Source: UBA1181 sp045226255 (lineage in GTDB: Bacteria; Bacteroidota; Bacteroidia; Bacteroidales; Paludibacteraceae). From it: 64,000 nucleotides of DNA. Under the pieces are notes generated by a model, which saw only the letters and a list, made by a program, of their open reading frames with translations, was not told the origin of the DNA and did not search any database. The translations under genes were made by a program, and so were the position numbers. Where the stretch lies: positions 3,055-67,054 of the forward strand of contig JBGVCG010000006.1 of NCBI GenBank assembly GCA_045226255.1, given 5' to 3'. This document shows positions 42,051-50,853 of this stretch, in pieces. The first letter of the stretch is position 1. The number at the start of each line of letters is the position of its first letter.

Positions 42051-42689
42051 ATGACGGTGTCCGAGCGGTACGGGAAGGTGCTCGCATGGTTTCAGGCGAA
42101 CATGGGGGATGCGGAGAGCGAGCTGAACTTCCGAAACCCCTATGAGCTCTTGGTGGCGGTGATGCTTTCCGCCCAATGCACGGACAAGCGCGTGAATATG
42201 GTCACTCCCGCTTTCTTTGAACGATTCCCGGATGCTTTCGCCTTGTCGGAAGGCACGTTCGACGAGGTGCTGACGTTGGTGAAGAGCATATCATATCCTA
42301 ATTCCAAGGCAGAACATATTTTAGCGATGGGCAAGATGATCATCTCCGACTTCCAGGGGGAGATTCCCTGCACGATGGAGGAGCTGACCCGTTTGCCGGG
42401 TGTTGGTCGGAAGACGGCCAATGTGATGTTGACCGTAGCCTTCGGTCAGCCCGCCATGCCTGTTGATACGCACGTTTTCCGCGTCTCCAACCGTATCGGA
42501 CTGACGAACCAATCCAAGACGCCTGAGCAGACCGAGAAGATCCTTGTGAAGCATATCCCTCATGACATATTAGGCAATGCCCATCATTGGCTGCTGTTGC
42601 ACGGACGGTATGTCTGCACGGCCAAGAACCCGAAGTGCGGGGATTGTGGAATTCGGGAGTGGTGTAAGAGTAAAGGGAAATATTCCTGA
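42051..42689 (+). CDS. nth: Endonuclease III
   Basis: DNA glycosylase/AP lyase that removes oxidised pyrimidines. The 212-residue protein has the helix-hairpin-helix LPGVGRKTANVML with catalytic Lys, the catalytic Asp in VDTHVFRVSNRIGL, and a C-terminal [4Fe-4S] motif of spacing C-x6-C-x2-C-x5-C (CTAKNPKCGDCGIREWC). Length is typical. A strong terminator follows. Confidence 0.97.
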   Translation: MTVSERYGKVLAWFQANMGDAESELNFRNPYELLVAVMLSAQCTDKRVNMVTPAFFERFPDAFALSEGTFDEVLTLVKSISYPNSKAEHILAMGKMIISDFQGEIPCTMEELTRLPGVGRKTANVMLTVAFGQPAMPVDTHVFRVSNRIGLTNQSKTPEQTEKILVKHIPHDILGNAHHWLLLHGRYVCTAKNPKCGDCGIREWCKSKGKYS

Positions 42690-42696
42690 AAAAAAT

Positions 42697-42729
42697 AAAC
42701 CCAGCAACCGAGAAGGCGCTGGGTTTTTA
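42697..42729 (+). terminator. Intrinsic terminator after nth
   Basis: AAACCCAGC (42697-42705) pairs with GCTGGGTTT (42718-42726), then a T run. Confidence 0.88.
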
Positions 42730-42810
42730 TTTGTCGTTGTTGTTCTATAATTTCATCTTTCAGCGTTCGCATGAACCTTGTTGTTTTTTGCCCAATGACA
42801 TTGGGGGGGA

Positions 42811-44493
42811 TTACTTGCTCCCAGATACGGGACGAATAGATAACCCATCGCTTCGGTCTTTATAAGACCCTATTATTATAGATTTATCCAAATAATCAAT
42901 ATCCAAATGGGAGGCATTATCGTTGTTATATACAGAGGAACTCCAGTAGGAACCTACATAGTCTTCACTTAGAACGTTATAATTACTATAAAAACCAGGA
43001 AAAGGTAAAAATATCCAACAATTATTGCCGTTCCGCTTACTTGCGACTTTATATCCATTCACACCTTTCAACGTTATCTGGGACCATACACAATGGTCCC
43101 GTAACTCTTCCCAATCTTCTTTTGTTGGCATTCTCCAATCGTCACCCCAATTTTGAGTGGCGGCATCATAAGGTGGATTTAAAATGCCGTTCGGATTTAT
43201 AATCCCTTCCGATGCTAACGTTTCCGTATTTTTGCCGTAGGTTAGCGAATTTTCTTCTGTGTATTTTTCTTTTGCTGAAACCTCGCCCCAAGCAATATAA
43301 TCCCCATATTCTTCTGGATTATTCGCACCGACATTCATTGTCGCCCATTTCAAACCACTTGGCAGTCCGAGATCTATATATTCATGTCCTCCTATCTCTA
43401 CAACTTCTGTTTTCCTATATAAAGCATATAGATCTATGTCTGAACGTACCTTTTCGCTGGACATACTCCATCCGAGGAATTCGTAACCTTCTAATTCTGG
43501 CATTTCCGGACATTGGGCATCATCGCCTTCGAATACAAGTTGACTTTCGACCAACGTGCTATCTGAATCATAGAAATTGACACTGTATCTTTTTCTCGGT
43601 TTCTTGTACTCACCCGTTACAGGACGGACACTATTGCCATAATAAGCTTCAAACCCTCCTAGTTTGGTTTCAATGGACAGAGGGAAAAATCCATCAACAA
43701 TGTACCATTCCCAATCTGATTTGTATTTTACATTGGAGGCCATATAGTAACCCCAATCATAAATGCGATCATCATTATAGTGACCCCAGTCGCGATAAGT
43801 GCCTCTCATATAACCTGCCGAAGGTAAAAAAATCCAATTGTGATTGTATTTGCTTTCCACCTTACAACCAACAGTGCCATTCAATTTAATTCGTGTGATA
43901 ATACAATTGTCAATGAGTTCTTGAAACTCCTCCCATCGGGGTGTTCTCCATTTGCTACCCCAATTATAGGTGGCTGCATCGTAACTCGGTGATAAAACGT
44001 CTTCTCTGGAGACGACCCCCTTGCTTTCCAAATCTGAGAAGGAAGAACATCCGGCGTGAGCGTATGTAGTCGTATAGTAATTTTCCTTTGGCATGACTTC
44101 TCCCCATGCGTAAAGTCCTCCGTAATCCTCTGGCTGAGTCGCTCCAACATTCATTTTCGCCCACAACAGACCGCTAGGCAATCCTAAATCGACATATTCA
44201 TACCCATCAACGACGTCACTAGCGGGGCTTTCCACGTAATCGACTTCCACCACCTTCTCCACTTCGTATTTGTCCTCCTTTCCGTCAGTAGTATTCGTGC
44301 GCATACATTTTATGCTTCCCATCGCATTCTTCTCGAAATCCCACTGCTCGACGTCCACGTAATCGACCTGTTCTACTTTATCCACATCATACAACACCAC
44401 TTGGTCTTCAGTGGTCTTCACCTGCATATAGGTCACGGCGTGCGCCACAAAGGCAAGCATGGACACCATCACTGATAGTAAAGCTTTTCTCAT
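42811..44493 (-). CDS. Secreted FISUMP-domain protein with Listeria-Bacteroides repeat
   Basis: 560 residues with signal peptide (RKALLSVMVSMLAFVAHA). The N-terminus has two short related segments (DKVEQVDYVD, EKVVEVDYVE). Two FISUMP (Fibrobacter major paralogous) domains follow, at about 98-300 (YVDLGLPSGLLWAKMNVGA) and 378-557 (YIDLGLPSGLKWATMNVGA). Between them is an InlB/Flg_new-type repeat (about 306-370: YSVNFYDSDSTLVESQLVFE, YEFLGWSMS). These domains occur in large surface protein families of gut Bacteroidales and Fibrobacter; role unknown, perhaps adhesion. It lies 15 bases after the T9SS-cargo gene and is probably co-expressed. I see no T9SS sorting domain at its end. Confidence 0.85.
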   Translation of the reverse strand: MRKALLSVMVSMLAFVAHAVTYMQVKTTEDQVVLYDVDKVEQVDYVDVEQWDFEKNAMGSIKCMRTNTTDGKEDKYEVEKVVEVDYVESPASDVVDGYEYVDLGLPSGLLWAKMNVGATQPEDYGGLYAWGEVMPKENYYTTTYAHAGCSSFSDLESKGVVSREDVLSPSYDAATYNWGSKWRTPRWEEFQELIDNCIITRIKLNGTVGCKVESKYNHNWIFLPSAGYMRGTYRDWGHYNDDRIYDWGYYMASNVKYKSDWEWYIVDGFFPLSIETKLGGFEAYYGNSVRPVTGEYKKPRKRYSVNFYDSDSTLVESQLVFEGDDAQCPEMPELEGYEFLGWSMSSEKVRSDIDLYALYRKTEVVEIGGHEYIDLGLPSGLKWATMNVGANNPEEYGDYIAWGEVSAKEKYTEENSLTYGKNTETLASEGIINPNGILNPPYDAATQNWGDDWRMPTKEDWEELRDHCVWSQITLKGVNGYKVASKRNGNNCWIFLPFPGFYSNYNVLSEDYVGSYWSSSVYNNDNASHLDIDYLDKSIIIGSYKDRSDGLSIRPVSGSK

Positions 44494-44508
44494 CTCTTCT
44501 CCTGTGAG

Positions 44509-44976
44509 TTATTTACGAATGATCTTAATTGATTTTGCCCCTATAGAGAGCACATATACACCTTTCTGTTCGGGAAGTCGGACGATGACTGACCCGTCAT
44601 TGGCGGTTGTCGTGGAAAAGACAACCACTCCTGAGGCATTGACCAACGCTACATTTTCCGAACTTGGAGCGTTCTGCACTTGCAAAGAGGTCTCATCTAT
44701 GCTTACGATGCGTAGTTCATCCTTGGATAGGGCCTTTACACCCGTCTCGTTCTTTTCCGTAAAGTGATAGTTCTTGACTCCACTGATGGCATAAGTCGTG
44801 TTGGCATTCCCGTTCACCACTAAGTTGCCGCTCTCATAGGTCACGATGGGATTCCACTCTAATGAGAAACTGATCTTGGATCCGTTCTTCTGCACCACTG
44901 TCATATACTGCTTTTCCGCTTTTGCAACCAGCAAACAACTTGACAATCCGATGATTGTTAGAATTTTCTTTATCAT
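44509..44976 (-). CDS. Small secreted protein with T9SS-like C-terminal domain
   Basis: 155 residues from the ATG at 44976 (160 from 44991). The signal peptide is MIKKILTIIGLSSCLLVAKA. The first half has short strands (MTVVQKNGSKISFSLEW, YAISGVKNYHF). The last ~70 residues (DELRIVSIDETSLQVQNA, VALVNASGVVVFSTTT, LPEQKGVYVLSIGAKSIKII) match the beta-sandwich type A sorting signal of T9SS cargo, ending in a basic tip. It is therefore likely exported through PorV. First gene of a pair with the FISUMP protein. Confidence 0.75.
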   Translation of the reverse strand: MIKKILTIIGLSSCLLVAKAEKQYMTVVQKNGSKISFSLEWNPIVTYESGNLVVNGNANTTYAISGVKNYHFTEKNETGVKALSKDELRIVSIDETSLQVQNAPSSENVALVNASGVVVFSTTTANDGSVIVRLPEQKGVYVLSIGAKSIKIIRK

Positions 44977-45165
44977 TTTTTTTCTCACCATTTATAAGGC
45001 GGCCACTATTAATCCATTCCATATGTCTCGAAACCGTCAGGCTGCATAGAACACCTGTTTCCATGTTTCACAGCCTAACAAAGAATCGGGCAAAGGCAAG
45101 GCATTCGGTTTAAATCACCCTCCCTTTGTTTTTTAATTTACGGAAGTTTCCTTATGGAATCCCTA

Positions 45166-46026
45166 TTATCCCAAATAAGACTTCAGCAATTTGCTTCTTG
45201 AATTTTGTCTGAGGCGGCGGATAGCCTTCTCCTTGATTTGGCGGACACGCTCGCGGGTCAGACCGAAGTTCTCACCGATCTCCTCGAGGGTCATTTCCTG
45301 ATAACCGATACCGAAGAACATCTTGATGATCTCGCTCTCCCTTTCCGTGAGGGTAGAGAGGGCTCTGTCGATCTCTCTGGACAAAGACTCGTTGATGAGG
45401 GTCTTGTCGGCGATAGGAGAATCGTCGTTCACCAGCACGTCCAAGAGACTGTTGTCCTCGCCCTCCACGAATGGAGCGTCCACGGAGATGTGACGACCGG
45501 AGATCTTCATCGCGTCGGAGATCTTGTCCACCGGCATGTCCAGCAATCCAGCCACCTCTTCGGTGGAAGGTCTTCTCTCGTTCTCCTGCTCGAATTGAGA
45601 GAGCGCTTTATTTATTTTGTTCAGGGAGCCCACTTGGTTAAGAGGCAAGCGGACGATCCTAGACTGTTCGGCCAAAGCTTGGAGGATGGATTGGCGAATC
45701 CACCACACAGCGTAAGAGATGAACTTGAAACCCCTTGTCTCGTCGAACTTCTCGGCGGCTTTGATCAATCCCAGGTTCCCCTCATTGATGAGGTCAGGCA
45801 AACTCAATCCTTGGTTTTGGTACTGTTTAGCAACTGAGACCACAAAACGGAGGTTGGCGCGTGTCAGTTTCTCCAAAGCGCGGCGGTCACCCTTCTTGAT
45901 CCTTTGCGCTAACTCGACTTCCTCCTCGACGGTGATCAGGTCTTCACGTCCGATTTCCTGAAGGTACTTGTCCAGGGAGGCACTCTCTCTGTTTGTGATT
46001 GATTTTGTAATCTTTAACTGTCTCAT
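45166..46026 (-). CDS. rpoD: Primary RNA polymerase sigma factor (RpoD/SigA, Bacteroidetes short form)
   Basis: 286 residues. Region 1.2 is at the N-terminus ([20 protein letters not shown]) with no region 1.1, the short housekeeping form known from Bacteroidetes. Region 2 includes [39 protein letters not shown] and [20 protein letters not shown]. Region 3 and region 4 ([20 protein letters not shown]) follow. It recognises the TTTG/TAnnTTTG promoters noted throughout this window. Its own upstream region carries TATCTTTG. Confidence 0.97.
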   Translation of the reverse strand: MRQLKITKSITNRESASLDKYLQEIGREDLITVEEEVELAQRIKKGDRRALEKLTRANLRFVVSVAKQYQNQGLSLPDLINEGNLGLIKAAEKFDETRGFKFISYAVWWIRQSILQALAEQSRIVRLPLNQVGSLNKINKALSQFEQENERRPSTEEVAGLLDMPVDKISDAMKISGRHISVDAPFVEGEDNSLLDVLVNDDSPIADKTLINESLSREIDRALSTLTERESEIIKMFFGIGYQEMTLEEIGENFGLTRERVRQIKEKAIRRLRQNSRSKLLKSYLG

Positions 46027-46065
46027 TTAGTCTTACTCCTTACTTAAATGAAAAAATTCGGAACG

Positions 46066-46073
46066 CAAAGATA
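46066..46073 (-). promoter_or_regulatory. -7 box of rpoD
   Basis: CAAAGATA reads TATCTTTG on -, about 40 bases before the rpoD start. Confidence 0.6.
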
Positions 46074-46160
46074 CGAAAAAAAATGGATTGTTCATCTTTT
46101 AGGGGCGAAAATTTGGGAGGATTGTGTGTGATATATTTATTATTTGACGATTTACGACCA

Positions 46161-46205
46161 AGGTGTTACCCTGGGCTATATTATGGGGCTGGCCTTGCAG
46201 GCCGA
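46161..46205. repeat. Intergenic palindromic repeat, copy A
   Basis: AGGTGTTACCCTGGGCTATA... through GGCCTTGCAGGCCGA. Nearly identical to 46333-46378. It contains the inverted repeat GGCCTTGCAGGCC. Confidence 0.85.
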
Positions 46206-46269
46206 TAGGACTGTGCGCTAATCTTGCGGAATAAATGTTCCTGGATGCGAGACGGGACGGTTTTTGTGG

Positions 46270-46378
46270 CCTGAATGTGCTCCAATCCTTTTGCCCTTAC
46301 AGGGCGCATATTCGTGTGTTTGCGCATGACCCAGGGTGTTGCCCTGGGCTATATTATGGGGCTGGCCTTGCAGGCCGA
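46270..46378. repeat. Intergenic palindromic repeat, copy B with three modules
   Basis: Three palindromic modules in order: TTGCCCTTACAGGGCG (about 46289-46304), CCAGGGTGTTGCCCTGG (46331-46347) and GGCCTTGCAGGCC (46364-46376). The right part repeats copy A. The same modules, reverse-complemented, occur at 60430-60530. The 586-base gap 46027-46613 holds otherwise only the rpoD promoter. Confidence 0.8.
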
Positions 46379-46613
46379 CTACATTCTTTCTGCGAATCGA
46401 TTGGATTTTACAAGAAAACGATGTATCTTTGTACGATGTTCATAAACTCGATTGGACATAATTGCAGGTGATTCGTGTTTACATTATGGGGGAATGAATT
46501 GAGCGAATAGGGTAGAATGGCACAATCCGGTAGAGTCACCAAAGGGTAATTAATGCGCAATTTGTGTTTTGACTTCGGTTGGAATTAACTTATGTGTTTT
46601 AAAATTTATTGTT

Positions 46614-47414
46614 ATGAGGAAAATTTCACTACAAGCAAGGTCAATCATCAGAAGAGCAATCGTCTCTTTGCTGTCGTCAATGGGCTTTATCACCGTGCAG
46701 GGACAAACGACGGAAAAAGAGATCGGAAGGGATAGCCGTATAGATACTTTTGACACGGTGGAGAAATATAACCCTGATAGAGATTTTGTTGTGCTTTATG
46801 GATGTCCTTCCGCTGATTTCAAGCTCAGTGGCCATGTCACGGACAAGTACGGCAATCCGTTGAAGGATGTGAATGTACAAGTCACTCATTGTAAGAACGA
46901 TGACTACCCGGCTGTGCTGACGGACGAGGATGGAAAATTCAGCGTTGAATATACTGCAACTCCATGGTGCGATATAAGGATATCAGCTTCGAATGAGTTA
47001 TCATCCGCTTGTGACACTATTCTGGAAGAGGAATACCAAAACGAGTTTGTTTTGCCTGAGAATCTGGGTCGTAGATCGTTTTACGAAGGCGTGTATACGA
47101 AAGAGATGACCATCATCCTTGGGGATGAGGGTGAGTCTGGACAAATCATATTCGGTCGCCCGACGGGTGTGGATGATGAAGCCTCGGAGAAAATCCTTTT
47201 GTTCGCTAACCCAGTGGAAAATTATTTGTGGTTCAACTTGACGGGTGTGGAAAACGCCAATGTCGCTATCTATAACTTGAACGGCGAACAGGTGAAGAGC
47301 GTTTCTGTCCTGAATGGAGAGAACCTTTATGTGGGCGATCTGAAGAGCGGAAATTACTTGTTGACCGTTATTTCAGGAGATAAAAAAATGGTTGCCCAAT
47401 TCTTGAAGAAATAG
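46614..47414 (+). CDS. Radical SAM-associated protein of the rSAM/lipoprotein pair, with T9SS sorting domain
   Basis: 266 residues from the ATG at 46614. The N-terminus has the basic, hydrophobic signal typical of the radical-SAM-associated putative lipoproteins of Bacteroidetes (RSIIRRAIVSLLSSMGFI), followed by the family's core: LYGCPSADFKLSGHVTDKYG, NPLKDVNVQV, a CnaB/carboxypeptidase-like beta domain (about 68-130). Where relatives have a lipobox Cys after ...LLGF, this one reads SSMGFITVQGQ with no Cys. Residues ~192-266 instead form a T9SS type A sorting domain (LFANPVENYLWFNLTG, VAIYNLNGEQVKSV, SGNYLLTVISGDKKMVAQFL). The radical SAM enzyme is encoded just downstream. Family membership is recalled, not searched. 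Confidence 0.75.
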   Translation: MRKISLQARSIIRRAIVSLLSSMGFITVQGQTTEKEIGRDSRIDTFDTVEKYNPDRDFVVLYGCPSADFKLSGHVTDKYGNPLKDVNVQVTHCKNDDYPAVLTDEDGKFSVEYTATPWCDIRISASNELSSACDTILEEEYQNEFVLPENLGRRSFYEGVYTKEMTIILGDEGESGQIIFGRPTGVDDEASEKILLFANPVENYLWFNLTGVENANVAIYNLNGEQVKSVSVLNGENLYVGDLKSGNYLLTVISGDKKMVAQFLKK

Positions 47415-47483
47415 TCTGGGCGCATCTCCTTTAGAGAGATTATTTTGCATGTTTGATAAAACGTCGAATTTTTAGCACATACC

Positions 47484-47525
47484 AAACATCAGTCACCCTA
47501 ACCGTTGGATGACTGATGTTTTTTT
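47484..47525 (+). terminator. Hairpin between the partner gene and the radical SAM gene
   Basis: AAACATCAGTCA (47484-47495) pairs with TGACTGATGTTT (47510-47521), then a T run. It would at least reduce read-through into the radical SAM gene, so the two genes may be made at different levels. Confidence 0.85.
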
Positions 47526-47567
47526 GCCACGATGGCTCTTGGGTAGGTGACTGATTAAACAAATTGA

Positions 47568-48659
47568 GTGGATATGGATAATCCGAAAAAGATTCCGTTG
47601 AAAAAAAAGCTCGCTCTCAGACTGTTCGATATCTATCGGCACAGTGCGGCGAAGGATCATAAACTGACCTATATTTTCTGGGAATGTACGTTGCGTTGCA
47701 CGCTGAACTGTCTGCATTGCGGCAGTGATTGCCGGCAAATGTCCGACATCCAGGATATGCCGGTGGAGGATTTCATCAGGGCCATCAAGGAGATTATCCC
47801 TATTGTCGAGCCTAACCATACCCAGATCGTCTTTACGGGCGGGGAGGCTCTTGTCCGCAAGGACTTGGAGCAGGCCGGATTGGAACTGTACAAGCTCGGT
47901 TTCCCTTGGGGCATCGTCACCAACGGGTATTTGCTGACGAAGGAGCGCTTGGATTCCCTGCTTCGGGCGGGTATGCGCTCGTGCACGGTCAGCCTTGACG
48001 GACTGAAGGATTCGCACAACTGGTTGCGCCAAAACGAACTCTCCTACGACCGTGCCATCAATGCGATCAGGATGCTTCCGCAGACGGACCTTGAATATGA
48101 TGTGATGACGTGTGTCAACAATAGGAACTTCGATGAACTTCCTCAAATCAAACAGATGCTAATCGATTATGGTGTGAGGGATTGGCGAATCGCGACGATC
48201 TTCCCTATCGGAAGGGCTGCGGAAAATCCAGGGCTGCAGTTGCCTGACGATAAGTTCAAGGCGGTCTTCGATTTTATCGAGGAGACGAGGAAAGAGGGGA
48301 AGATAAGGGCCAACTACGGTTGCGAAGGCTTCCTGGGCGATTACGAAAGCCGTGTCAGAGATAACCTGTTCTTTTGCCGTGCCGGAATCAATGTGGGCTC
48401 CATACTCGTGGATGGAAGCATATCCGCCTGCCCTGATCTGAGGGACCGTTTCATCCAAGGGAACATCTACAAGGATAATTTCGCGGATGTGTGGCAAAAC
48501 AAGTACCAGATCATGAGAGACCGCTCCTGGACGAAGACGGGTATCTGCAAGGATTGTGAGTTCTTCAGCCATTGCGAAGGAAACGGCCTGCATCTTCGGA
48601 ACACGGAGAACAACGAGGTCGCTTTTTGCCACCTGAAAAGGATGACGGGAGGGAAGTGA
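47568..48659 (+). CDS. Radical SAM/SPASM enzyme of the rSAM/lipoprotein system
   Basis: 363 residues. The [4Fe-4S]/SAM motif CX3CX2C is CTLNCLHC (Cys44, 48, 51), with further Cys at 40 and 55; FTGGEAL follows as the SAM-binding GGE. The C-terminal SPASM region has FFCRAGINVGSILVDG, SACPDLRD, CKDCEFFSHCEGNG and FCHL, enough Cys for two auxiliary clusters. It fits the radical SAM family that Bacteroidetes pair with a dedicated exported protein, here at 46614-47414. Such enzymes usually modify a peptide or protein; the actual substrate and chemistry are unknown. Start 47568 (MDMDNP); Met3 is possible. Confidence 0.85.
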   Translation: MDMDNPKKIPLKKKLALRLFDIYRHSAAKDHKLTYIFWECTLRCTLNCLHCGSDCRQMSDIQDMPVEDFIRAIKEIIPIVEPNHTQIVFTGGEALVRKDLEQAGLELYKLGFPWGIVTNGYLLTKERLDSLLRAGMRSCTVSLDGLKDSHNWLRQNELSYDRAINAIRMLPQTDLEYDVMTCVNNRNFDELPQIKQMLIDYGVRDWRIATIFPIGRAAENPGLQLPDDKFKAVFDFIEETRKEGKIRANYGCEGFLGDYESRVRDNLFFCRAGINVGSILVDGSISACPDLRDRFIQGNIYKDNFADVWQNKYQIMRDRSWTKTGICKDCEFFSHCEGNGLHLRNTENNEVAFCHLKRMTGGK

Positions 48660-48668
48660 CCAACAAAT

Positions 48669-48701
48669 AAATAGCCCAAGGCATAATACCTTGAGCTATT
48701 T
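48669..48701. terminator. Bidirectional hairpin between radical SAM and htrA genes
   Basis: AAATAGCCCAAGG pairs imperfectly (one mismatch) with CCTTGAGCTATTT; it lies between the convergent genes. Confidence 0.65.
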
Positions 48702-48748
48702 ACATCACGTTGTTTTGATATGTAGTTTATAAAAGCTATTTCTACTGT

Positions 48749-50203
48749 TTAGTTCATATCCACCGCATAGTAGACCACCTTTCCGTTCGGGAGGATACCA
48801 GAGATGAAGAGCGCCTTCTCCTCTTGCTTGGAGATGTTGCTGACGATCCTATCCACGTCCGCCTGGCTGTTCACTACGAGGTTGTTCATCCTGACGATGA
48901 TGTAGCCGTTCGGGATGCCCGCGCGGTTGAATTTGCCGCCTCTCATCACCTTGGAGACCTCCAATCCGTTGGAGAGTCCGTACTGCTGGAGTTTTTGTTT
49001 GCTCAGTGGGGTGAGGGTTGCGCCCAATTCGTTGGCGGATACCTGTTTGATCATTTCGGTGTCGCCGTTCACGTTCTTTAGGGTCACTTCCGCCTTCTTG
49101 GACTTGTTATCCCTGAGGAAGATGATCTCCACCTTGTCGCCCGGTCTGAATCGGCTGATTTGGTCTTGCGTTTCCGAAACGCTCTTCACCTTGTTGCCGT
49201 TGACGTGGGTGATGATATCCCCCTTCTTGATGCCCGCCTCTTCGGCCGCACTGTTCTCGCTGATGGCTGCCACGTAGGCGCCCTCGAGCACATCCAAGCC
49301 TTTCTCCTTGGCGAATTCGGCGTTGATGTCTTGTATCTGCACGCCGAGCAAAGCCCTCTGCACGGTGCCGAACTCCTTCAGGTCTGCCACCACCTTGCTC
49401 ATGATGCTGGTAGGAATGGCGAAGGAGTAGCCCGAGTAGGAGCCGGTCTGGGAGGCGATGGCCGCGTTGATGCCGACCAACTCGCCACGGGTGTTCACCA
49501 AGGCGCCGCCACTGTTGCCCGGGTTGACTGCCGCATCCGTTTGGATGAACGACTCGATCTTCATGTCGGAGGTGAGGATGTTGATGCTACGCGCTTTGGC
49601 GCTGACGATGCCGGCGGTGACGGTCGAGGTCAGGTTGAAAGGATTGCCGACCGCTAATACCCATTCGCCCACCTTCAGGTCGTCGGAGTTGCCCACGGTG
49701 AGGGTAGGGAGGTCCTTCGCGTCTATCTTCAGCAAGGCGAGGTCCGTGTTAGGGTCCGTGCCCACGATGGTAGCCTTGAACTCACGCTTGTCGTTGAGGA
49801 CGACAGTCACATTGTCCGAGCCGTCGACCACGTGGTTGTTGGTCACGATGTAGCCGTCCTGCGAGAGGATGACGCCCGATCCGGAACCCATCTGGTGTTG
49901 CCGAGGCTGTTGGCGTTGGTTGCCTCGCTCCCCGAAGAAGAACTCGAGGAATGGGTCGTAGTTGTAACTCGATTGCTTGGTCTCGATGACGGTCATCACG
50001 TGGACCACAGCGTTGACGGAAGTCTCGGCCGCATCGGTGAAGTCCACCATGCCCCCCTTGTTAAAGGAGGCGTGTTGTGCGGGTGTCGTTTTTTCCACGA
50101 TGATGGTCTCCTGCGGACCGAATTGTTTGTAACAGAAGCAGGAAACACCTGCGCTCAGAGCGGCCACCGCCAGTGCGGTGCCAATGGTTTTCATGTGTTT
50201 CAT
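48749..50203 (-). CDS. Periplasmic serine protease DegP/HtrA
   Basis: 484 residues with an N-terminal export/anchor segment (GTALAVAALSAGVSCF). The trypsin-like domain has the full triad: His124 (TNNHVVDG), Asp154 (TDLALLK) and Ser231 (GNSGGAL). Two PDZ domains follow (GVQIQDINAEFAKEKGLDVL onward; second starting near LGATLTPLSKQ). It degrades or refolds damaged envelope proteins. Length is typical of DegQ/DegP. It stands alone between the radical SAM gene and rnpB. Confidence 0.95.
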   Translation of the reverse strand: MKHMKTIGTALAVAALSAGVSCFCYKQFGPQETIIVEKTTPAQHASFNKGGMVDFTDAAETSVNAVVHVMTVIETKQSSYNYDPFLEFFFGERGNQRQQPRQHQMGSGSGVILSQDGYIVTNNHVVDGSDNVTVVLNDKREFKATIVGTDPNTDLALLKIDAKDLPTLTVGNSDDLKVGEWVLAVGNPFNLTSTVTAGIVSAKARSINILTSDMKIESFIQTDAAVNPGNSGGALVNTRGELVGINAAIASQTGSYSGYSFAIPTSIMSKVVADLKEFGTVQRALLGVQIQDINAEFAKEKGLDVLEGAYVAAISENSAAEEAGIKKGDIITHVNGNKVKSVSETQDQISRFRPGDKVEIIFLRDNKSKKAEVTLKNVNGDTEMIKQVSANELGATLTPLSKQKLQQYGLSNGLEVSKVMRGGKFNRAGIPNGYIIVRMNNLVVNSQADVDRIVSNISKQEEKALFISGILPNGKVVYYAVDMN

Positions 50204-50412
50204 ATCCTTAGTCGTATTTATGTTTTTAATAATTCAAGTGCCAGGAACGAACCGTCGCATTCCTATCAGATAACGTGCAAATATTGTGCAATTTTATGTG
50301 CGTGTCACTCGATTTAAACTGATTTAACATCAGGCCTTTATTTTTAACGTTTGATGATGAATAAATCTGTATAAAATGTGAAAAATTGTCAGTGTGAAAG
50401 GAAAAAAATGAT

Positions 50413-50420
50413 TACTTTTG
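50413..50420 (+). promoter_or_regulatory. -7 box of rnpB
   Basis: TACTTTTG, exact TAnnTTTG, ends 6-7 bases before the predicted RNA 5' end. Confidence 0.7.
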
Positions 50421-50424
50421 CGGA

Positions 50425-50773
50425 GTAGAGTAGGAGGGTTTGTCGCTGGCGGCAACGTCAGAGGAAAGTCCGGGCAACAGAGGGCGCCGCGCTTCCTAAC
50501 GGAAAGTCGTTCGTGAGGGCGAACTATCGCAGAAGAGAATGACCGCCTGCTTGCAGGTAAGGGTGAGAAGGTGGGGTAAGAGCCCACCAGTCCCGCTGGT
50601 GACAGTGGGAGCTGTGCGAGTCGCGGGTTGTAAGATCGAATATACCGACGCATGTAGGGCTGCCCGTCCGATGTCGGGGGGTAGATTGCTTGAGGCTTAT
50701 GGTGACATAAGTCCTAGATTAATGACAAACGCCCGTCCGCGGGTACAGAACTCGGCTTATACGCCTACTCTCT
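50425..50773 (+). ncRNA. rnpB: RNase P RNA (bacterial type A)
   Basis: The catalytic RNA that trims tRNA 5' ends. The conserved GAGGAAAGTCCGGGC core lies near 50460, and the matching 3' core ACAGAACTCGGCTTA near 50744. Helix P1 is closed by AGAGTAGG (50427-50434) with CCTACTCT (50764-50771), followed by a T8 run that serves as terminator. Length about 350 bases is normal. It is preceded by a -7 box at 50413. Ends are estimated from P1 to within a few bases. Confidence 0.95.
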
Positions 50774-50853
50774 TTTTTTGTGTAACGCCATGATGTGACG
50801 AATTGTCAGTCTCTGTGACGGATCTCCATCATGAATAGATATGCTAATTGCGT

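Noticed and set aside
46235..46471. 78-codon frame in the repeat block before 46614
   Set aside because: It lies across palindromic repeats and its translation looks random.
48749..48860. Possible second gene for a radical SAM substrate peptide downstream of the enzyme
   Set aside because: The sequence is the 3' end of the convergent htrA gene; no short peptide frame with its own start was found.
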